Origin: Cranoglanis bouderius
Taxonomy: Eukaryota; Chordata; Actinopteri; Siluriformes; Cranoglanididae
Direction: 5' to 3'
DNA: 64,000 nucleotides
Assembly (NCBI GenBank): GCA_023630585.1
Contig: CM042546.1
Coordinates: forward strand, 13,812,810-13,876,809
Below are positions 25,706-39,740 of the stretch, piece after piece (the first letter of the stretch is position 1; each line of letters starts with the position of its first letter). Under the pieces are notes generated by a model. It ran no database searches. It had not been told where the DNA came from and saw only the letters and a program-made list of their open reading frames with translations. The position numbers and the translations under genes are program-made.

Positions 25706-26892
25706 TGATAGTTTTTGCACTTTCCTTTCATACTAGGCAATGCCAGCACGTATTTTACATGCAATCAAATGGGAACACTGCAAAAATAATTTACATTTTA
25801 GCAAGCGAAAATATATTTGTCAGATTTTTACGCATTTTTAAGCTAGAAAGAGTCTTGTTCTATTGTTTTATAATTTCTATTGTTCTATAATTTTAAACAT
25901 TTATTTCTAGAAAATGTAAAGCTTGAAAAAACATGTAGAAAAAGGTTTAATAATCTTATTTTTGGTTTATTGTAATTTTATAATAAGATATACTAAATAA
26001 ATCTGACGATATTCAAGATATTTTCACTTGCTAAGATGTTGTTGTTTTTTCTGCAGTGAAGCAGCAACAGTCCTCTTTTTTCCTTGTCACAGTGCAGCAC
26101 CAAGTGACTTTCAGGCTGTAACTCAGAGGCGAAGCAAGAAACGCCAACATGGAGGACAGGGCGCTGGTAAAAATTGTCTTCTTACTGAGTGAATGGAACA
26201 CGGAGTGACTCAGAAAAGAAAATAAGAACTTTAGCGTGATTTTACTAAAACTTGGAAAATTTAAATAATGCAAACCAGAATAACAAAATCAAGAAATACA
26301 ACTGAACAGGAAACAGTCAAAACATAACGAAGATTATGAATATCAATAACAAGGAAGTAATCAGAAATATGCTAAATGCACAACAGATTCAAACTAAGGA
26401 GTCTAGAATGCACTAAAAGTTACCTGAAAACTGACAAGGACAGACAAACCTCAGTGGACAGACAAACAATGCTAATGTGACCTTAAAGTGGTCTTTAAGG
26501 TCCTTAAAGATCCAGTTGTGTGACTGTTGTGTAAACAATGCAAGAACATTGTGCTAACCTTCATAGAACGTCTTGACCATTCCGACCATTTTCTGTTAAC
26601 TGTATAAAACAACAACAACAACAACACAACTTTTTGTTCTAAGGGTGTGAGTTAGTATGTAGAGACTTTATGTAGATTTCAAGGATATACTTTCCCTAGT
26701 ATAAGAAGCTTTTTCAAACAATTATATACACACACTGCAAAAGAAAGAGGGGGGGGGGAGCGAGAGGGGGAGTGAGAGATAGATTCAGAGACACCCACAC
26801 ATCTCACTGGCGGAAACCAGATCTGAGCTTGTCACGAAAAGTGGTGTCTGCGTGAATGTCAACTGATGCAGAATTCCGCACGTTGTACTCTG

Positions 26893-26898
<6 letters not shown>
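25705..26898. other. intergenic, nothing recognised
   Basis: AT-rich DNA with a short purine-rich run (26741-26770). Confidence 0.55.

Positions 26899-26942
<44 letters not shown>
26899..26942. repeat. (CT)n microsatellite
   Basis: About 22 CT units. Confidence 0.95.
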
Positions 26943-26945
<3 letters not shown>

Positions 26946-27240
26946 CTCACACACATACACACAGTTCCCCTCATTTGGCAGAGAAGAAGCAAAGCCTCTA
27001 ACCACAACCACAGGGCCCCAGCAAAGCACCTGTCTCCATGAGAGAGATACAGAGAAAGAGAGTGATAGAGACACAGAAAGTGTTTGACTGCCACAGTTGA
27101 CAACGTTGTATGAAAATATGTGTAAACAGCCCTGTTACGAGACTGGAAGGTCATGCAAGATGCAAAAAAATAAACAAATTTTGATTTAGTGCTCAACTGC
27201 TACAAACTGTGAAATGGGGAGAAAAAATGGATAACTCAAC

Positions 27241-27247
<7 letters not shown>

Positions 27248-27271
<24 letters not shown>
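27248..27271. repeat. poly-A run
   Basis: 24 A residues. No retroposon is recognised upstream. Confidence 0.9.
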
Positions 27272-27515
27272 TCAACAACTCAGAGCTACGAATAAATTTA
27301 AACACAGCTGTGTTTACAGTAGCACATTTCACAATAGCACACAGTGAATAAAAAAAAGGAGTGATTTTCAATCCTGTAGTAAATATGAAAATGGTTCCTG
27401 TCACTGGAGACGTGTCAATGTGCATGCAAGCGCGTGATCAGCTGCTAAGCTAATAATTGTGTTGTGTTGTGCCCGTAACATGAGACCTCATAGTTTTGCA
27501 TGTCTACGTCTGCAG

Positions 27516-27518
<3 letters not shown>

Positions 27519-27587
<69 letters not shown>
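27519..27587. repeat. (TG)n microsatellite
   Basis: About 34 TG units. Confidence 0.97.
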
Positions 27588-27591
<4 letters not shown>

Positions 27592-28258
27592 AGGTACGCA
27601 GGTTTACAAGCCTGTATGCGCATGTTGCACTTTTCTCAGGGCCTATTTGAAGCAGGCTGGAGGAAAGCGTGGGAAACTACGTCAACATTGTGGTAAGAGA
27701 GTGAAAGAGAAAGACCGAGCGATTCACTTTTTATCCACTCTGTTAAAGCGAAAAAAATTTAAGTATGTTCAAAAATGTGATACTTCTAAGTGTAAGCGGC
27801 TAAACTGTCCCAAAGAGAAGGCTACTGCACACACCACGCAGACATGAACCCAGTGAAATTCGCTTTAGGAAATCGACAGCTGCGTAGGTTTGAGAAATAC
27901 AGCTCATTATCTGTTCATCAAGAGTTAGGAAGAGGTTCACAGTGCTATCTCAGCAGATGTGGTTCTGTGCCAGAGTGTGTCAGTTAATGTTAAGTGAAGT
28001 GAAGTACATTTATCCTCAACTGCTCAACAATAGCCCTGAATTAGATTCAGCTTCACACTGAAATCGCTTCCAAATAAATATTTGAGTCTGTGCTACTTTG
28101 CAGATTATTAGGAGTTGAGAGTCGGCATTGAGACGTGTGTAAGAGACACAGACTCTTAGATAACTAATGCAAATTATTCACACTCTCACACTGGCCTTCA
28201 AAAAAGTCCCAGTGAAAATTCCAACCAATCATTTTGTATGAAAAGACAGTTAGAAAGG
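27588..28258. other. intergenic, nothing recognised
   Basis: No supported feature before the MITE at 28263. Confidence 0.5.
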
Positions 28259-28262
28259 TTAA

Positions 28263-28548
28263 CCCTCCTATTATGTTGAAAAAAAAAAGTTACATCCATT
28301 ACGTTATGGGTCAAAATGACTTCACAGTTTAAATACACACAAAAAAACAGCAAAGAACATCTTAAAACAGTAAACCTTTATTATGGCTTGTCCGAAACCA
28401 CAAAAAGAAGACATATTAGCATATAAGTTCATGACCCTATATGAGGAAAAGTCAAAAAATTTCAAAGAAAAAAAAGGGAGATTAAGCAGTATTTCAGACA
28501 TCTCAAATGTGGAAATTTGTCAAATTGACCCATAACATAATAGGAGGG
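28263..28548 (+). mobile_element. piggyBac-like MITE, 286 bp
   Basis: The ends are near-perfect inverted repeats: CCCTCCTATTATGTT at the left and AACATAATAGGAGGG at the right. Each is flanked by TTAA (28259-28262 and 28549-28552), the piggyBac target site. A subterminal pair, TTATGGGTCAAAATGAC and CAAATTGACCCATAA, is also inverted. There is no transposase, so it would depend on one supplied from elsewhere. The near-identity of the ends suggests it is fairly young. Confidence 0.85.
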
Positions 28549-28589
28549 TTAAGGGTCATACCATGTCTAACTCGATTTTCTATCAAATT

Positions 28590-29110
28590 GAATCCAATCA
28601 GTATTAAAAATTTGTATGAATTTGCAATCTGTCCCTGTTCATCAGCTTCTATACTGACAAATGTTTACTTTTTATATTTTTTTATCTGTTTATAGTTACA
28701 ATTAATGTTGTGGAACAATGTTGTGTACGTCTCTTACTTATGCAGTTCCCACCCACTCCTATGTCTTTCTTTTGAAGTTAACAAGATAAAAAATTTTTTT
28801 AAAAAGCAGCTTGTCATGTTACAGAGAAATCCCTCCATCCTGAAGACTTTCCCATGTCGGAAACCGTAAAGTTACAGCTTTACCTCTGACTGTTATAAAG
28901 AGCTGACACTAGAGACTCCTTCCAAGAAAGTTAAATAAACATCTCCTCTCAGAAAACTTCGCCATGTCTGTTTATGCACAAGTCCCTGTCGGGGACTAAG
29001 CTGTTAATATAGGAACATTAATATAAACCTGTGATTTGTCTGGCACTATTGTTAGAGCTGCTGTATTATAAAATTAATCAACACCTTCTAGATTGGGTAA
29101 CAATCAGCAA
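28590..29110 (+). repeat. dispersed repeat family A, most complete copy
   Basis: TATAGTTACAATTAATGTTG, CCTGAAGACTTTCCCATG, ATAAACATCTCCTC, ATTAATATAAACCTGTGATT and AGAGCTGCTGTATTATA occur in the same order as in the other copies. No coding capacity is seen. The type is unknown; a non-autonomous DNA element is likely. Confidence 0.6.
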
Positions 29111-29428
29111 TTAACTCCGAAAAAGAAGTAGTTTTAATATTTAAACAATTAAAACACGTTCTTGCTTACGGGCTTGGCCTTTTGGACTGTAGCTGGACGA
29201 GGATACGAGTTTTAACCTTCAGAGTTGATCTGCTCTGCTGCCCTTTCGTGATACTAGTGTGCGAAAGATGAAAAGAGAAAAGTGAAGGAAGGGAAGCAGA
29301 AGAAAGAGAGAGTGAGGGATGAGGGGAGGTTGTACAGCTGGGGAACGGGACGACTATGATATTTAACCTTGTCTCAGTCTCACCTCATTCAACATGATAA
29401 TGAACACGAGTCAGAGATGAAGAGAATT

Positions 29429-29429
<1 letters not shown>

Positions 29430-29489
<60 letters not shown>
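29430..29489. repeat. (CA)n microsatellite
   Basis: 30 CA units. Confidence 0.97.
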
Positions 29490-29491
<2 letters not shown>

Positions 29492-29567
29492 GGAAAAGGC
29501 ATGTTGTGAATTACATAGACTATAGTGTTACCATATCATGTGCACTTCACAGATAATGGGTTTTGGA

Positions 29568-29570
<3 letters not shown>

Positions 29571-29632
<62 letters not shown>
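29571..29632. repeat. (CT)n(CA)n microsatellite
   Basis: CT units to 29594, then CA units. Confidence 0.95.
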
Positions 29633-29636
<4 letters not shown>

Positions 29637-31389
29637 TCATCAGAGCTTCACCTAGTCGTTCATTCACCGAATCACTTTCTAATGAGTTGGATTTGATCGA
29701 ATTTTGCTCTGGCACATGATTTGTCATTACCACTGAAGTTGTGTATCAGCCTGACCTCACACACAAAAATATAACCACAGTGATTTTCTGGGATTTAATA
29801 TGAAGTCGTACAAAATGTCATGACAGCAAACATGACTCGAGTGTGTAGAAAACTGTAATCACAAGAGATCATAAAAGCTCTACGAAGCCTGCATTCTCAT
29901 TTTAAATGAAACATCAGCACAAGCTTATCTCAATTTGACCATATCAATAATTTTTTAAAAATGGTCTCAATCTCAACCAAACCAGCCATGTGTAAAAACC
30001 AGGTAGTTTTCCGTTCGTTCTCGCACTCGTTCAACCTGTTCACACACACAAGTTCAATCTCAGATTTTCCCTCTTCTCGTTGTAGCTAAACTGAGTGCAA
30101 CCTATGTGTTTGGAGATGAGAACATTGGGCAAATATGAAACCAGGTCACATCCACCGCATGCTTTACCATGGAACACACACACTTACACACAAACTCATG
30201 CATGTGGAACATTCATCTCTCGAGCTGTGGTCTGGTCACTACCCAGAATGCAATCTGCCTGTGGCTGTGCACCGAGTCATAGCTTTTTCTTCCCTTAAAA
30301 TGTTTTAAAGAAACAACCAGCTTCCACAGAACCAAAAGCTGAAGTGTGGGTGTGTGTCATGTGTCTGGGAACTTGAGTGCATTTGATTTATTGAGAATCT
30401 GTGATTTATGTGTTGGTGTAATGTACAGATTGCTGTACGTACATACAAGTGTATATACGCTTCATCAGTGCACAAACTACACACTGTGTACATCATCTTT
30501 TGGGACATTTTTAAGGACTCTGTCAATCTGTATATTCCCTCTGTACACCAAGATTCTCACGAGAGTCTCACGATGAAGGCAGAAAACGGTCCAAGGAGGA
30601 GGTTAAAAACTCTTTAACTATCCATTAAACCCTTAATGAAACCAATGGTTCTTTTGTCTTAGAGACTCCGAATAACAGCCCTCAACAAGATCATATTAGT
30701 TGCAAAATAATCATGCCATGCTCATTCAGGAAATTCTAATCAGGGCTGGGGCTATAATAAAATGTTCCTGAAATCACTACAGTAGCGACTTCCAACATTA
30801 ATAATGACATCAAACTAAATGACTAGTGCCAGACTAATGCTATAGGCTAATATCTGGTGAATTATTAGAGGAACCCGGTTGAGAGTCGACAACATACAGT
30901 CATCCAGCGTACAATTGAGCAGCTCATTTTGATTGGTTTTAGATGTACCGCTGTTCAACTGTACAGTTTCATACAGCAGGTGGGTTTCATATGTGCAACA
31001 TGACACAGTAGAGATAATATCAGTAACTAGGGTTGCCAGGTTTCAGCCAAATTTACAACACAGATACGTCTTAAAAACCACATAAAACACCAAAAACATG
31101 CCTGGAAATTTCGGGCATTGGAAAAGGGAGACACATTTTTTCTTTCTTTCTTCCTTTCTTTCTCTCTTTCTTAATTTTTTTACAGCCTTTGTGTGGGAAA
31201 CAAGGTCACGTGTGGTACACGTGCATTTCTGATATATGGACATTGTCAGTTGCATATCGCCCTTCATCACTCTTTGCCTCCCACAATCTTTGCTATATAC
31301 AGTATTACAATAGAAATGGTTCTGTACATCATATACACACATTCTGCATTTTATTAGAGTTAATTCCAATTTTTTTTTTTTTTTTTTGC
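29633..31389. other. intergenic, nothing firm
   Basis: 31030-31180 has a dispersed-repeat look (GGGTTGCCAGGTTTCAGCC) but cannot be classified. Confidence 0.45.
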
Positions 31390-31547
31390 TGTAAAGCAAG
31401 TATTTTTAACCTCCTAGCCCAATCTGGAAACTCTGCCATTAAATGTTCCATTCGCTGGTCCTCCCCTGAGCATGGGGCAGAGTGAATCCTGCTCCAATAA
31501 TCTATTAGCGTTTGTTGCATTTCCCACTGTGGAGGTAAACGAGGCAT
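31390..31547 (-). pseudogene. unknown coding-like fragment, possibly transposon-derived
   Basis: The minus-strand frame reads MPRLPPQWEMQQTLIDYW, then SRIHSAPCSGEDQRMEHLMA and EFPDWARRL, followed by a lysine run encoded by the poly-T tract at 31372-31387. Its composition looks protein-like. It may be the end of a transposable-element gene; I do not recognise the family. Confidence 0.25.
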
Positions 31548-32808
31548 TGAGGAATACCAATCAATGGAATATCGGCTTATATCTGTTAAAAAGGAAAATT
31601 TTTTAAATCATTAGTCACTAAGAGTCAATTAGTAATTCGACGGAATGGAGTTGAGGACTTTATGAAGATTAACACTGGTTGAACCATTGATATAAATGGT
31701 GGGGCTCTCCCAAACCTGCCCTATGGATGAGCTGCCACTGTTTCCAACATATTAAGAGTCACACCTCATTCCACATGTTTAATCAGTTCATCTTGGTCTC
31801 CAATTAGCTATCAGGTACGGCTCCTGCTTGGAGTGAAACCTCTTGATCATGTTTAGCTCCGCCCACTTAAAATAGAATGGGGAGACATTCTCTCATTGGA
31901 AACCCCAATTACTCATACAACATTATGGACCTTTAAAAAAGTAGGCCACCCATAGAATATTGGTTTGATATATTGTCTGATAAATGCTGATATAAATAAA
32001 TACATTTAAAAATATTAGCTTGAGAAAAACAGTAATGGCTTCTGTCAGCAGTAAGCAGGAACTGGAAAATTCCCCCAAATATTTAAGGTTGGGTGTAAAG
32101 TAGAACTTTGCGGTGAGGTAAAAGCTGACAGCCAGTGAGTGGTGAACTGAAATGTTACAACGGGCCAAATGTGCGAATACTGAATTATCCTTCTATGCCA
32201 GTCAGTAGAACCAGATGAAACACAAAGCTACAGAGAGCTATGGCTACAGAGAGTGGCTTTGACAGCACAACTAGATAACAGCAGAATTCCTTGCTTTATA
32301 CACGCCCCCTCGAGAGTCACAATAATGAAAGCTTGGCCAGAGTGCTAATGTTTAATTAGCCATGTTTGGATTTGTTACATTCTAATGCAGAGGTTTTGCT
32401 TCAGTGGATGCTGCTAGGAGCCTGAATGGATTGTATCATATCGTATCATGGAGTATAAGTATTTCGTCATCATGATTCACACAAATCTAACCAATGACCA
32501 GTGAGTATTATCTTTGGATTTCACCCAATACAGCTATTGCTGCTTCCTCAGCCTCTTGTTCTGTCCTTAACCACAAAAAACTTTGAACTTTGATCATGAA
32601 GTTGGCTCATGTGGACTGTTATGAATCTGCTATGTCTCAGTCGATGATATCAGCAGAGAAATTAATGCTACGGTCTCAGGACACTCGAGCACATCCTCAG
32701 TGTTAATATAGTAAATACATCAGACAGACACACATGCGCTGTTACTGGCATTATCTCTTATCCAGATGGTTACACATGTTCTGTCTGCTCATTAGGCCTA
32801 AACAGAGC

Positions 32809-32809
<1 letters not shown>
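31548..32809. other. intergenic, nothing recognised
   Basis: No coding sequence, RNA gene or clear repeat seen. Confidence 0.5.
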
Positions 32810-32873
<64 letters not shown>

Positions 32874-32887
32874 ATACATCAACACAC

Positions 32888-32960
<73 letters not shown>
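32810..32960. repeat. (TG)n ... (CT)n(TA)n array
   Basis: TG units (32812-32870), 18 unique bases, then CT units (32889-32908) and TA units (32909-32960). Confidence 0.95.
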
Positions 32961-32963
<3 letters not shown>

Positions 32964-33120
32964 CTTATTCGTTTGCATTTTTCTCGCTTTCATTGCTTTT
33001 TTCTTCTTCTCTATATTACGTTTTCTTTTACTTGGTCTCTTGTTCAGCAGAGACGACTTCAAAATGTGAAGTGATCTGATAAAGATGCTTGAGGTTTTCA
33101 CACCAAAATGCTGGCGCCCC

Positions 33121-33121
<1 letters not shown>

Positions 33122-33178
<57 letters not shown>
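33122..33178. repeat. (CA)n microsatellite
   Basis: About 26 CA units after a C-run. Confidence 0.95.
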
Positions 33179-33180
<2 letters not shown>

Positions 33181-33854
33181 AAATAATCAATAAAACAAAA
33201 GAAAGTGAGTAAAGCCCACATAAAACCTCAGTATACCCCCTCCCCGACTCCCTCTCTTTCTTCTCTCTTTCTTCCTTCATCCAGCTGGTTACCCTAGACA
33301 TGCTGCTTTAGCTCAGTGTTCTGTCCTGTGTTACACTTTCTCACAGTGTTCTCTGCTATCAGTGTGTGAGGATCTGATCAGAACACACTGCATCTTCACT
33401 TCTGGAAACAATAGCATCAGATAAACTGGAGCTCTGAATGATAATTTGAATGAACACTCGTATAATATCTTTCTGCATGCTGCAAAAAAAAAAACCAATG
33501 TGCTGTTCCGGCACGGTTTAAAAGAAACAGAAAACAGAGAGGATTCTGTTGCAAGATATATTTTAGTTTATGCATGCATCATCAAAAATCTCATCCTGAT
33601 GGCCCATAACGTTGCCCTGCCTCCTAACTTTATACACACACCAAACTATGCATGCACGCACTCTCAGAACACACAGGTGCCTATAAATATGTGCGTGCAA
33701 TCGTGCTGCATTTAAGCTGATACAGTGCACGAGAGAGAGCACACTTCAACATCCTGTCCTATGCTAGCGTTTACCCATATGTCTGGCACATACAAAACCT
33801 CTGTCTGAACCACAGGAAATCAACAGGGAACAGGGCAATCATACACACGCACTT

Positions 33855-35472
<1,618 letters not shown>

Positions 35473-35525
<53 letters not shown>
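35473..35525. repeat. (CT)n microsatellite
   Basis: About 26 CT units. Confidence 0.96.
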
Positions 35526-35528
<3 letters not shown>

Positions 35529-36229
35529 CTCTTTTTTCTATCGCTCTGTCTGTGAGATTCAATAATGATGAAACTCTCTTGGTCTCTATTTAAAAATCTG
35601 CAAAAACTGTAGCCGACATAAAAAAGAATAGCTTTAATCATTACTCATGGTTATTATTTTACTAAATTAATGCTACCTTTTTTTTATACCTGTGAAAAAA
35701 AGTGGATGCACCTCTTTTCAGATGATTGACAAGCCAAAAGTTCAAATGTGCAACCACTGAGGCTGAAATAGAACAGGAGCCGTCCTGGTCATGGCCTAAT
35801 TCTGCCGATGAGGTCTAAACATGCATCCATTTTGCATCATGACTAAAAAAAAAACACTGTATCAAAAAAGAACACTCATTACTACATAAAAAACAGTATA
35901 ATGTCCAGGAAAATAGAACACTTCACACAAAAGACTAAAATGAGACATTGTGACACATAAAAACATATTTAAGGATGTTGTTATAGCAGAATTTGGGTTA
36001 GAAATGAAATGTTTCAGCAAAAAAGCTGTGCCAAACCATTAGTATAGGGTACATTTAATTTAACAACTTAAATAAAAATAAGTTTACTAAAGTACACAAG
36101 GGTAGATAAATGCACAGTCCATCATCTGTCCTCTTTTAAACACTCTGACTCCTCTGATTTCTCCCATTAGTGTCAGTAGTGCTGATTTACCCATTAGTAT
36201 CATCACCTTTTAGCCAAATGTTTTTTCCC
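35526..36229. other. intergenic, nothing recognised
   Basis: AT-rich DNA, no signal. Confidence 0.5.
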
Positions 36230-36690
36230 CCGGGCTAAAACGTGTCAAGCGAGGACGGCCACTGAACCTCAGCGTCCCTCATCCACCCCTTCGCTGCATT
36301 CCCTTCTTTATGAGTTGCACATGGGGAAGCCTGCAATTTTTTCACCACAAAATAAGCCCCTGCGCAGCTGTGCTAGCAACCGCATGGGCTAGCCACCGCC
36401 CGGCGCAGCTCCACCCGTGGGGCGGAGGGTCACTGGAGTTATATTAAGCTTAAATACAGGGGCTCGATAAACAAGGGCACGAAAAATTCTTTTCTCTAAC
36501 CCCAGTGTTGCTTTCGACCATTCTCGATGGCGGTTAGCGAGTGACGCTGCTAAGAAACGAACTTGCAAAATACAGAGCAGATGGTGTTTGTCCCAGTCCC
36601 CATCTTCACACGGGATTCATAACCTCATAAACGCCTAGAGCTATGCCCGACCTGGTCTCGTAGCGCATTCAAATGAACAGATATGTTCAT
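36230..36690. other. GC-rich block of unknown nature
   Basis: The block is clearly richer in G+C and CpG than its surroundings, for example AGCAACCGCATGGGCTAGCC, CGCCCGGCGCAGCTCCACCC and TTCTCGATGGCGGTTAGCGA. There is no usable ORF. It may be part of an LTR or other retroelement, or regulatory DNA about 3 kb upstream of P1. I do not recognise it. Confidence 0.3.
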
Positions 36691-36879
36691 TTGATATGTT
36701 CAGAGGAGGAAAGTGGAAGAAATCGAGAACAAGGTCTATTTTCAAAACTTTATGAAAACTTGATCAGTTGACCTGACCTTAATCATATGTAACAATCATA
36801 TTACAACTCAATGTATTCGCAGAAATTGCTGTTGATGCTTTTACATGGACTGCACCATGGTCTGATTTCCCCTCCATTT

Positions 36880-37240
36880 TCTCCCCAACCTCCAACCTAC
36901 TAGCTAACGTTGTCCTATCATACAGGAGGGTGAGGGCTAACATGTGCTTCCTCTGAGACATGTAAAGCCAAATACCCCATCTGTTCAAACGCACTCAGAG
37001 GACAGCACTATCTGCCGTCTTCCTCATACATGAGCTCACAGATGTCCACGATTGACTAGTGTCACTGTGATTGACAGGTGACAGAGAGAGTATTCCAGCC
37101 CTATCACCCAGACAATGGTCAACTTTGCCCCCTTTGGACTCCCAACCATCGGTAGCTGTGGCATGGTCAGAATTCAAACTCACAATCTCCTGAAAATAAG
37201 GCAAACGCTTGTCTGTTGCTCCACTCGGGAGGCAGGGTTT
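36880..37240. repeat. dispersed teleost repeat, about 360 bp
   Basis: GGGTGAGGGCTAACATGTGC, TTCCTCTGAGACATG, GCACTCAGAGGACAGCACTA, TGAGCTCACAGATGTCC, TCAAACTCACAATCTCCTG and CCACTCGGGAGGC occur in the order seen in a repeat common in fish. The CAGAATTCAAACTC portion is a diverged B-box on the minus strand. Confidence 0.5.
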
Positions 37241-39099
37241 GATTTTCTGAAACGATTTTCATTCGGTCGGTTGATTTCACATTATCATGATTATCAAGCA
37301 CACCAACATATTTGAACATTTGTGTGCTCCTACAGGTCATGCAAAAAGAGAATATGTAGTGTACTGTACTCTGTAAGTCTCTATTGGCAGAGCCAGTTTG
37401 TTCAAAGCCTATTAGCCAAAAAAGACGAATGTTGAAAATGAAACGATCACGATCACAATGTCATTTTGGTGCTGAACGTTTAAAAAGTGTTCCCACAGTA
37501 ACTTCCTAAATCACTGATCATCGGACAAGGGCATGCATAGTTCAGTGGTTTGGTGTGTAATCTGTCAAAATGACCCAAACTATAAATAACATTGGTAACA
37601 ATTGGTAATTTAGGCCAAAAAGTATCACCGATCCAAACAAGGTAGGTATGAAATATCATCACACCTTTGTTGTGGGCAGGATTGTAATACTTCAGAGTAC
37701 CTGTATTATGTGGTGTCATGGTTGACCGTGTCAGTCACACCTCATAGAAACAAGGAGGGTTGAGATGTGGGAGCCTGAGGTTAGGCTGGGACACTGCTGA
37801 TAAGCATTCAAGCCACTCTGTGGCCTCGGCCATCGGCCACATTGGCTGGGAGCATGTCATTTCCATACCGATACACACACACACACTTTTGGGACCATGT
37901 CATTTGGCCTGTGCTAACACCCAACTGACACACAAGTGCTCATTAGCAGGGTAGCGAGGGTGCGAAGCGGTATGTCCAACATTATTCAAACACACACACA
38001 CACACACTCTGTCTTAAGTACACACACCCAGGGACGGGTCTGTTTTGTTTTTGTTTTTTGTTTTTATGTGGGGGGCAAGGGGGGGTGCAAAGGCATTAAC
38101 AGGTTGCCTTTGTTGAAGATATACATGTGCTGTGAGCTCATGTGACCCACCAGTATGTAACCCAGGATTCTGAAAGAGCTTTGTGGTGTTAGCCTTTGAA
38201 TTTCCATTTTGTCCATTTTGTCCATAGAACGTTAATACTTTCATCAGCAAACCACACTTGATACTTTAAATAGAATTACTAAAAGTGAATACGGGAAAGG
38301 GGTTTACATTGAAAATGGTACCTGGAAGTGGGGGACGGGGGTTGATGCAGCACCAGGGTGGCCAGTCGCATGTTAAGGGGATCCACGCCCCCCTGTCCCC
38401 AACTCTAGAACCACCAAAGCAAATACACAACAATACACATACACACACAATCAGTATATCAGTACAAGGCAAATACACTTGCAAAATGGATATTCATAGA
38501 TGACCACAATTTGTGTCAGCTGACTGTCCAGACATGTGGTAAGGGTGGCCTTCCAGTGGCTAGACATGATGGGAGTGTTTAAGCATGAAGAGAAAAATAC
38601 TAGCAGACAGACATGCAAATAAATATAGCAGAAAGAATGAAGAAGTTGAGAAAACTGTTGCAACACTGTTTCATCAAATGCTACAACATACATTATTTCC
38701 ACTTTTCAAAAAATCAGATCGGTGTTAATATTCTGGAAAAACTGAGTCATCACAATCAGGTCAAACAGAGAGAGTGAGAATGTGAGAGCTTCTAATGAGG
38801 CTAGGATTATGATACTATCAAGTGGTAAGTGAGGGTGGAGGGTTGGTTTAGCAGGCCCCAAACCACCAGTGTGCACAAACATACACACACGACTCACACA
38901 AGCTCTGCCTCCTAACTGAGAGCTTATTCTGCTCTTTGCTCTCTCTTGCTCTCTCTCAGAATGCTTAATTTTTCATCCTAGGCATCTCTTGGTAAGTTTC
39001 TGCCTTCTGCACTTTGGTCTATTTTTTTTTTTTTTTAGCTAGTTACAGTCATGTAACACTGTGGACCAGTCGAGCAGGCCTCAGGTGAATAAGGGGAAA
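37241..39099. other. region upstream of P1, nothing firm
   Basis: Short CA tracts lie at 37868-37886 and 37989-38007. 38310-38410 has repeat-like composition. No coding exon is seen. Confidence 0.45.
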
Positions 39100-39379
39100 T
39101 CATTTAAAAGCATCCGATGACCAATCAGACAGAAGAGTCAGAAAGAGAAGTACCGGGTGCGATTGAAAGAGAAGGAGGGAACAGACCTGTGACCTCACGT
39201 GACATGTGACCTGGACTCCACCAATGGAACGGTGGGTTGGGCGAGAAGCAGAATCGCCGCGGGAGCTGTGACCAGATGTGAGACTGACAGTCCATCACCA
39301 CGCTGATTACCACGACAAGAGCATTAAACACCTGAACCTCCAAAACCAGAAACTGACAGCATCTACCATACTCTCACAG
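39100..39379 (+). promoter_or_regulatory. runx3: runx3 distal promoter (P1) and likely 5' UTR exon
   Basis: The region lies just upstream of the P1 coding exon and is richer in G+C than the flanking desert. It contains two CCAAT boxes (39121-39125 and 39221-39225) and a CACGTG E-box (39196-39201). No clear TATA box is seen. It ends at a strong donor, CACAG|GTATGT (GT at 39380-39381). A good acceptor follows at 39617-39618, so the leader may be spliced. The transcription start cannot be placed from sequence; 39230-39280 is a guess. Confidence 0.5.
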
Positions 39380-39618
39380 GTATGTTCACCTCATAACGTT
39401 CATGCACGTCCTGTTTTTTTTCTCTTTAGCATGTTCCATTTAAGCCACTGCTCTGTGCGTCTCTCCACACTCGTGCATACGCTGTTCTGTTAGCGAGCTT
39501 GTGGCTACAGATTCCTGTGGCGCTCACCAACCCCAAATTCTTGGTTGCAAGCAGCCTATGTGGTCCGAGAAACTCTTTCAACCACCCTTTTTCTCGCATC
39601 TGTTGTTACTTTCAATAG
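39380..39618 (+). other. runx3: possible 239-bp intron in the P1 5' leader
   Basis: A consensus donor CAG|GTATGT at 39380 is paired with an acceptor at 39618. The acceptor is preceded by pyrimidine-rich DNA (CTCTTTCAACCACCCTTTTT and TGTTGTTACTTTCAATAG). The segment includes a RUNX-type motif, TGTGGTC, at 39559-39565. If spliced, the P1 coding exon would run 39619-39740. If not, one longer first exon covers both parts. Confidence 0.4.
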
Positions 39619-39685
39619 GCTGTAGCTGCTGGAGTGGTTCAGAGGGCAGCGCTGGTGCAGGATCTGGCCCTTGTGGACACCACAC

Positions 39686-39740
39686 ATGGCTTCGAACAGC
39701 ATCTTTGACTCGTTCACTAACTACTCCACTTTACTCAGAG
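39686..39740 (+). CDS. runx3: runx3 distal (P1) first coding exon
   Basis: The exon encodes the distal-promoter N-terminus of a RUNX factor. The ATG at 39686 opens 18 codons reading MASNSIFDSFTNYSTLLR, followed by one G and a consensus donor (GAG|GTAGGT; GT at 39741-39742). RUNX1, RUNX2 and RUNX3 P1 isoforms all start with a similar 19-residue peptide, and MASNSIFDSF is the RUNX3-type version. The phase-1 end fits the AG acceptor at 61761-61762 in the P2 exon. The hanging G plus AC makes the GAC Asp codon, so the P1 protein continues ...LLR-DPTTTRRFTPPS, as in other vertebrates. The start context has C at -3 and G at +4. In other vertebrates the P1 isoform is the one used in many haematopoietic and immune cells; use here is inferred. 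The identification rests on peptide, phase, strand and order all agreeing. Confidence 0.95.

Noticed and set aside
32751..32812. Possible neighbouring genes such as clic4 or syf2 (neighbours of human RUNX3)
   Set aside because: Searched for by eye in all of 1-39 kb; no exon resembling either was found.
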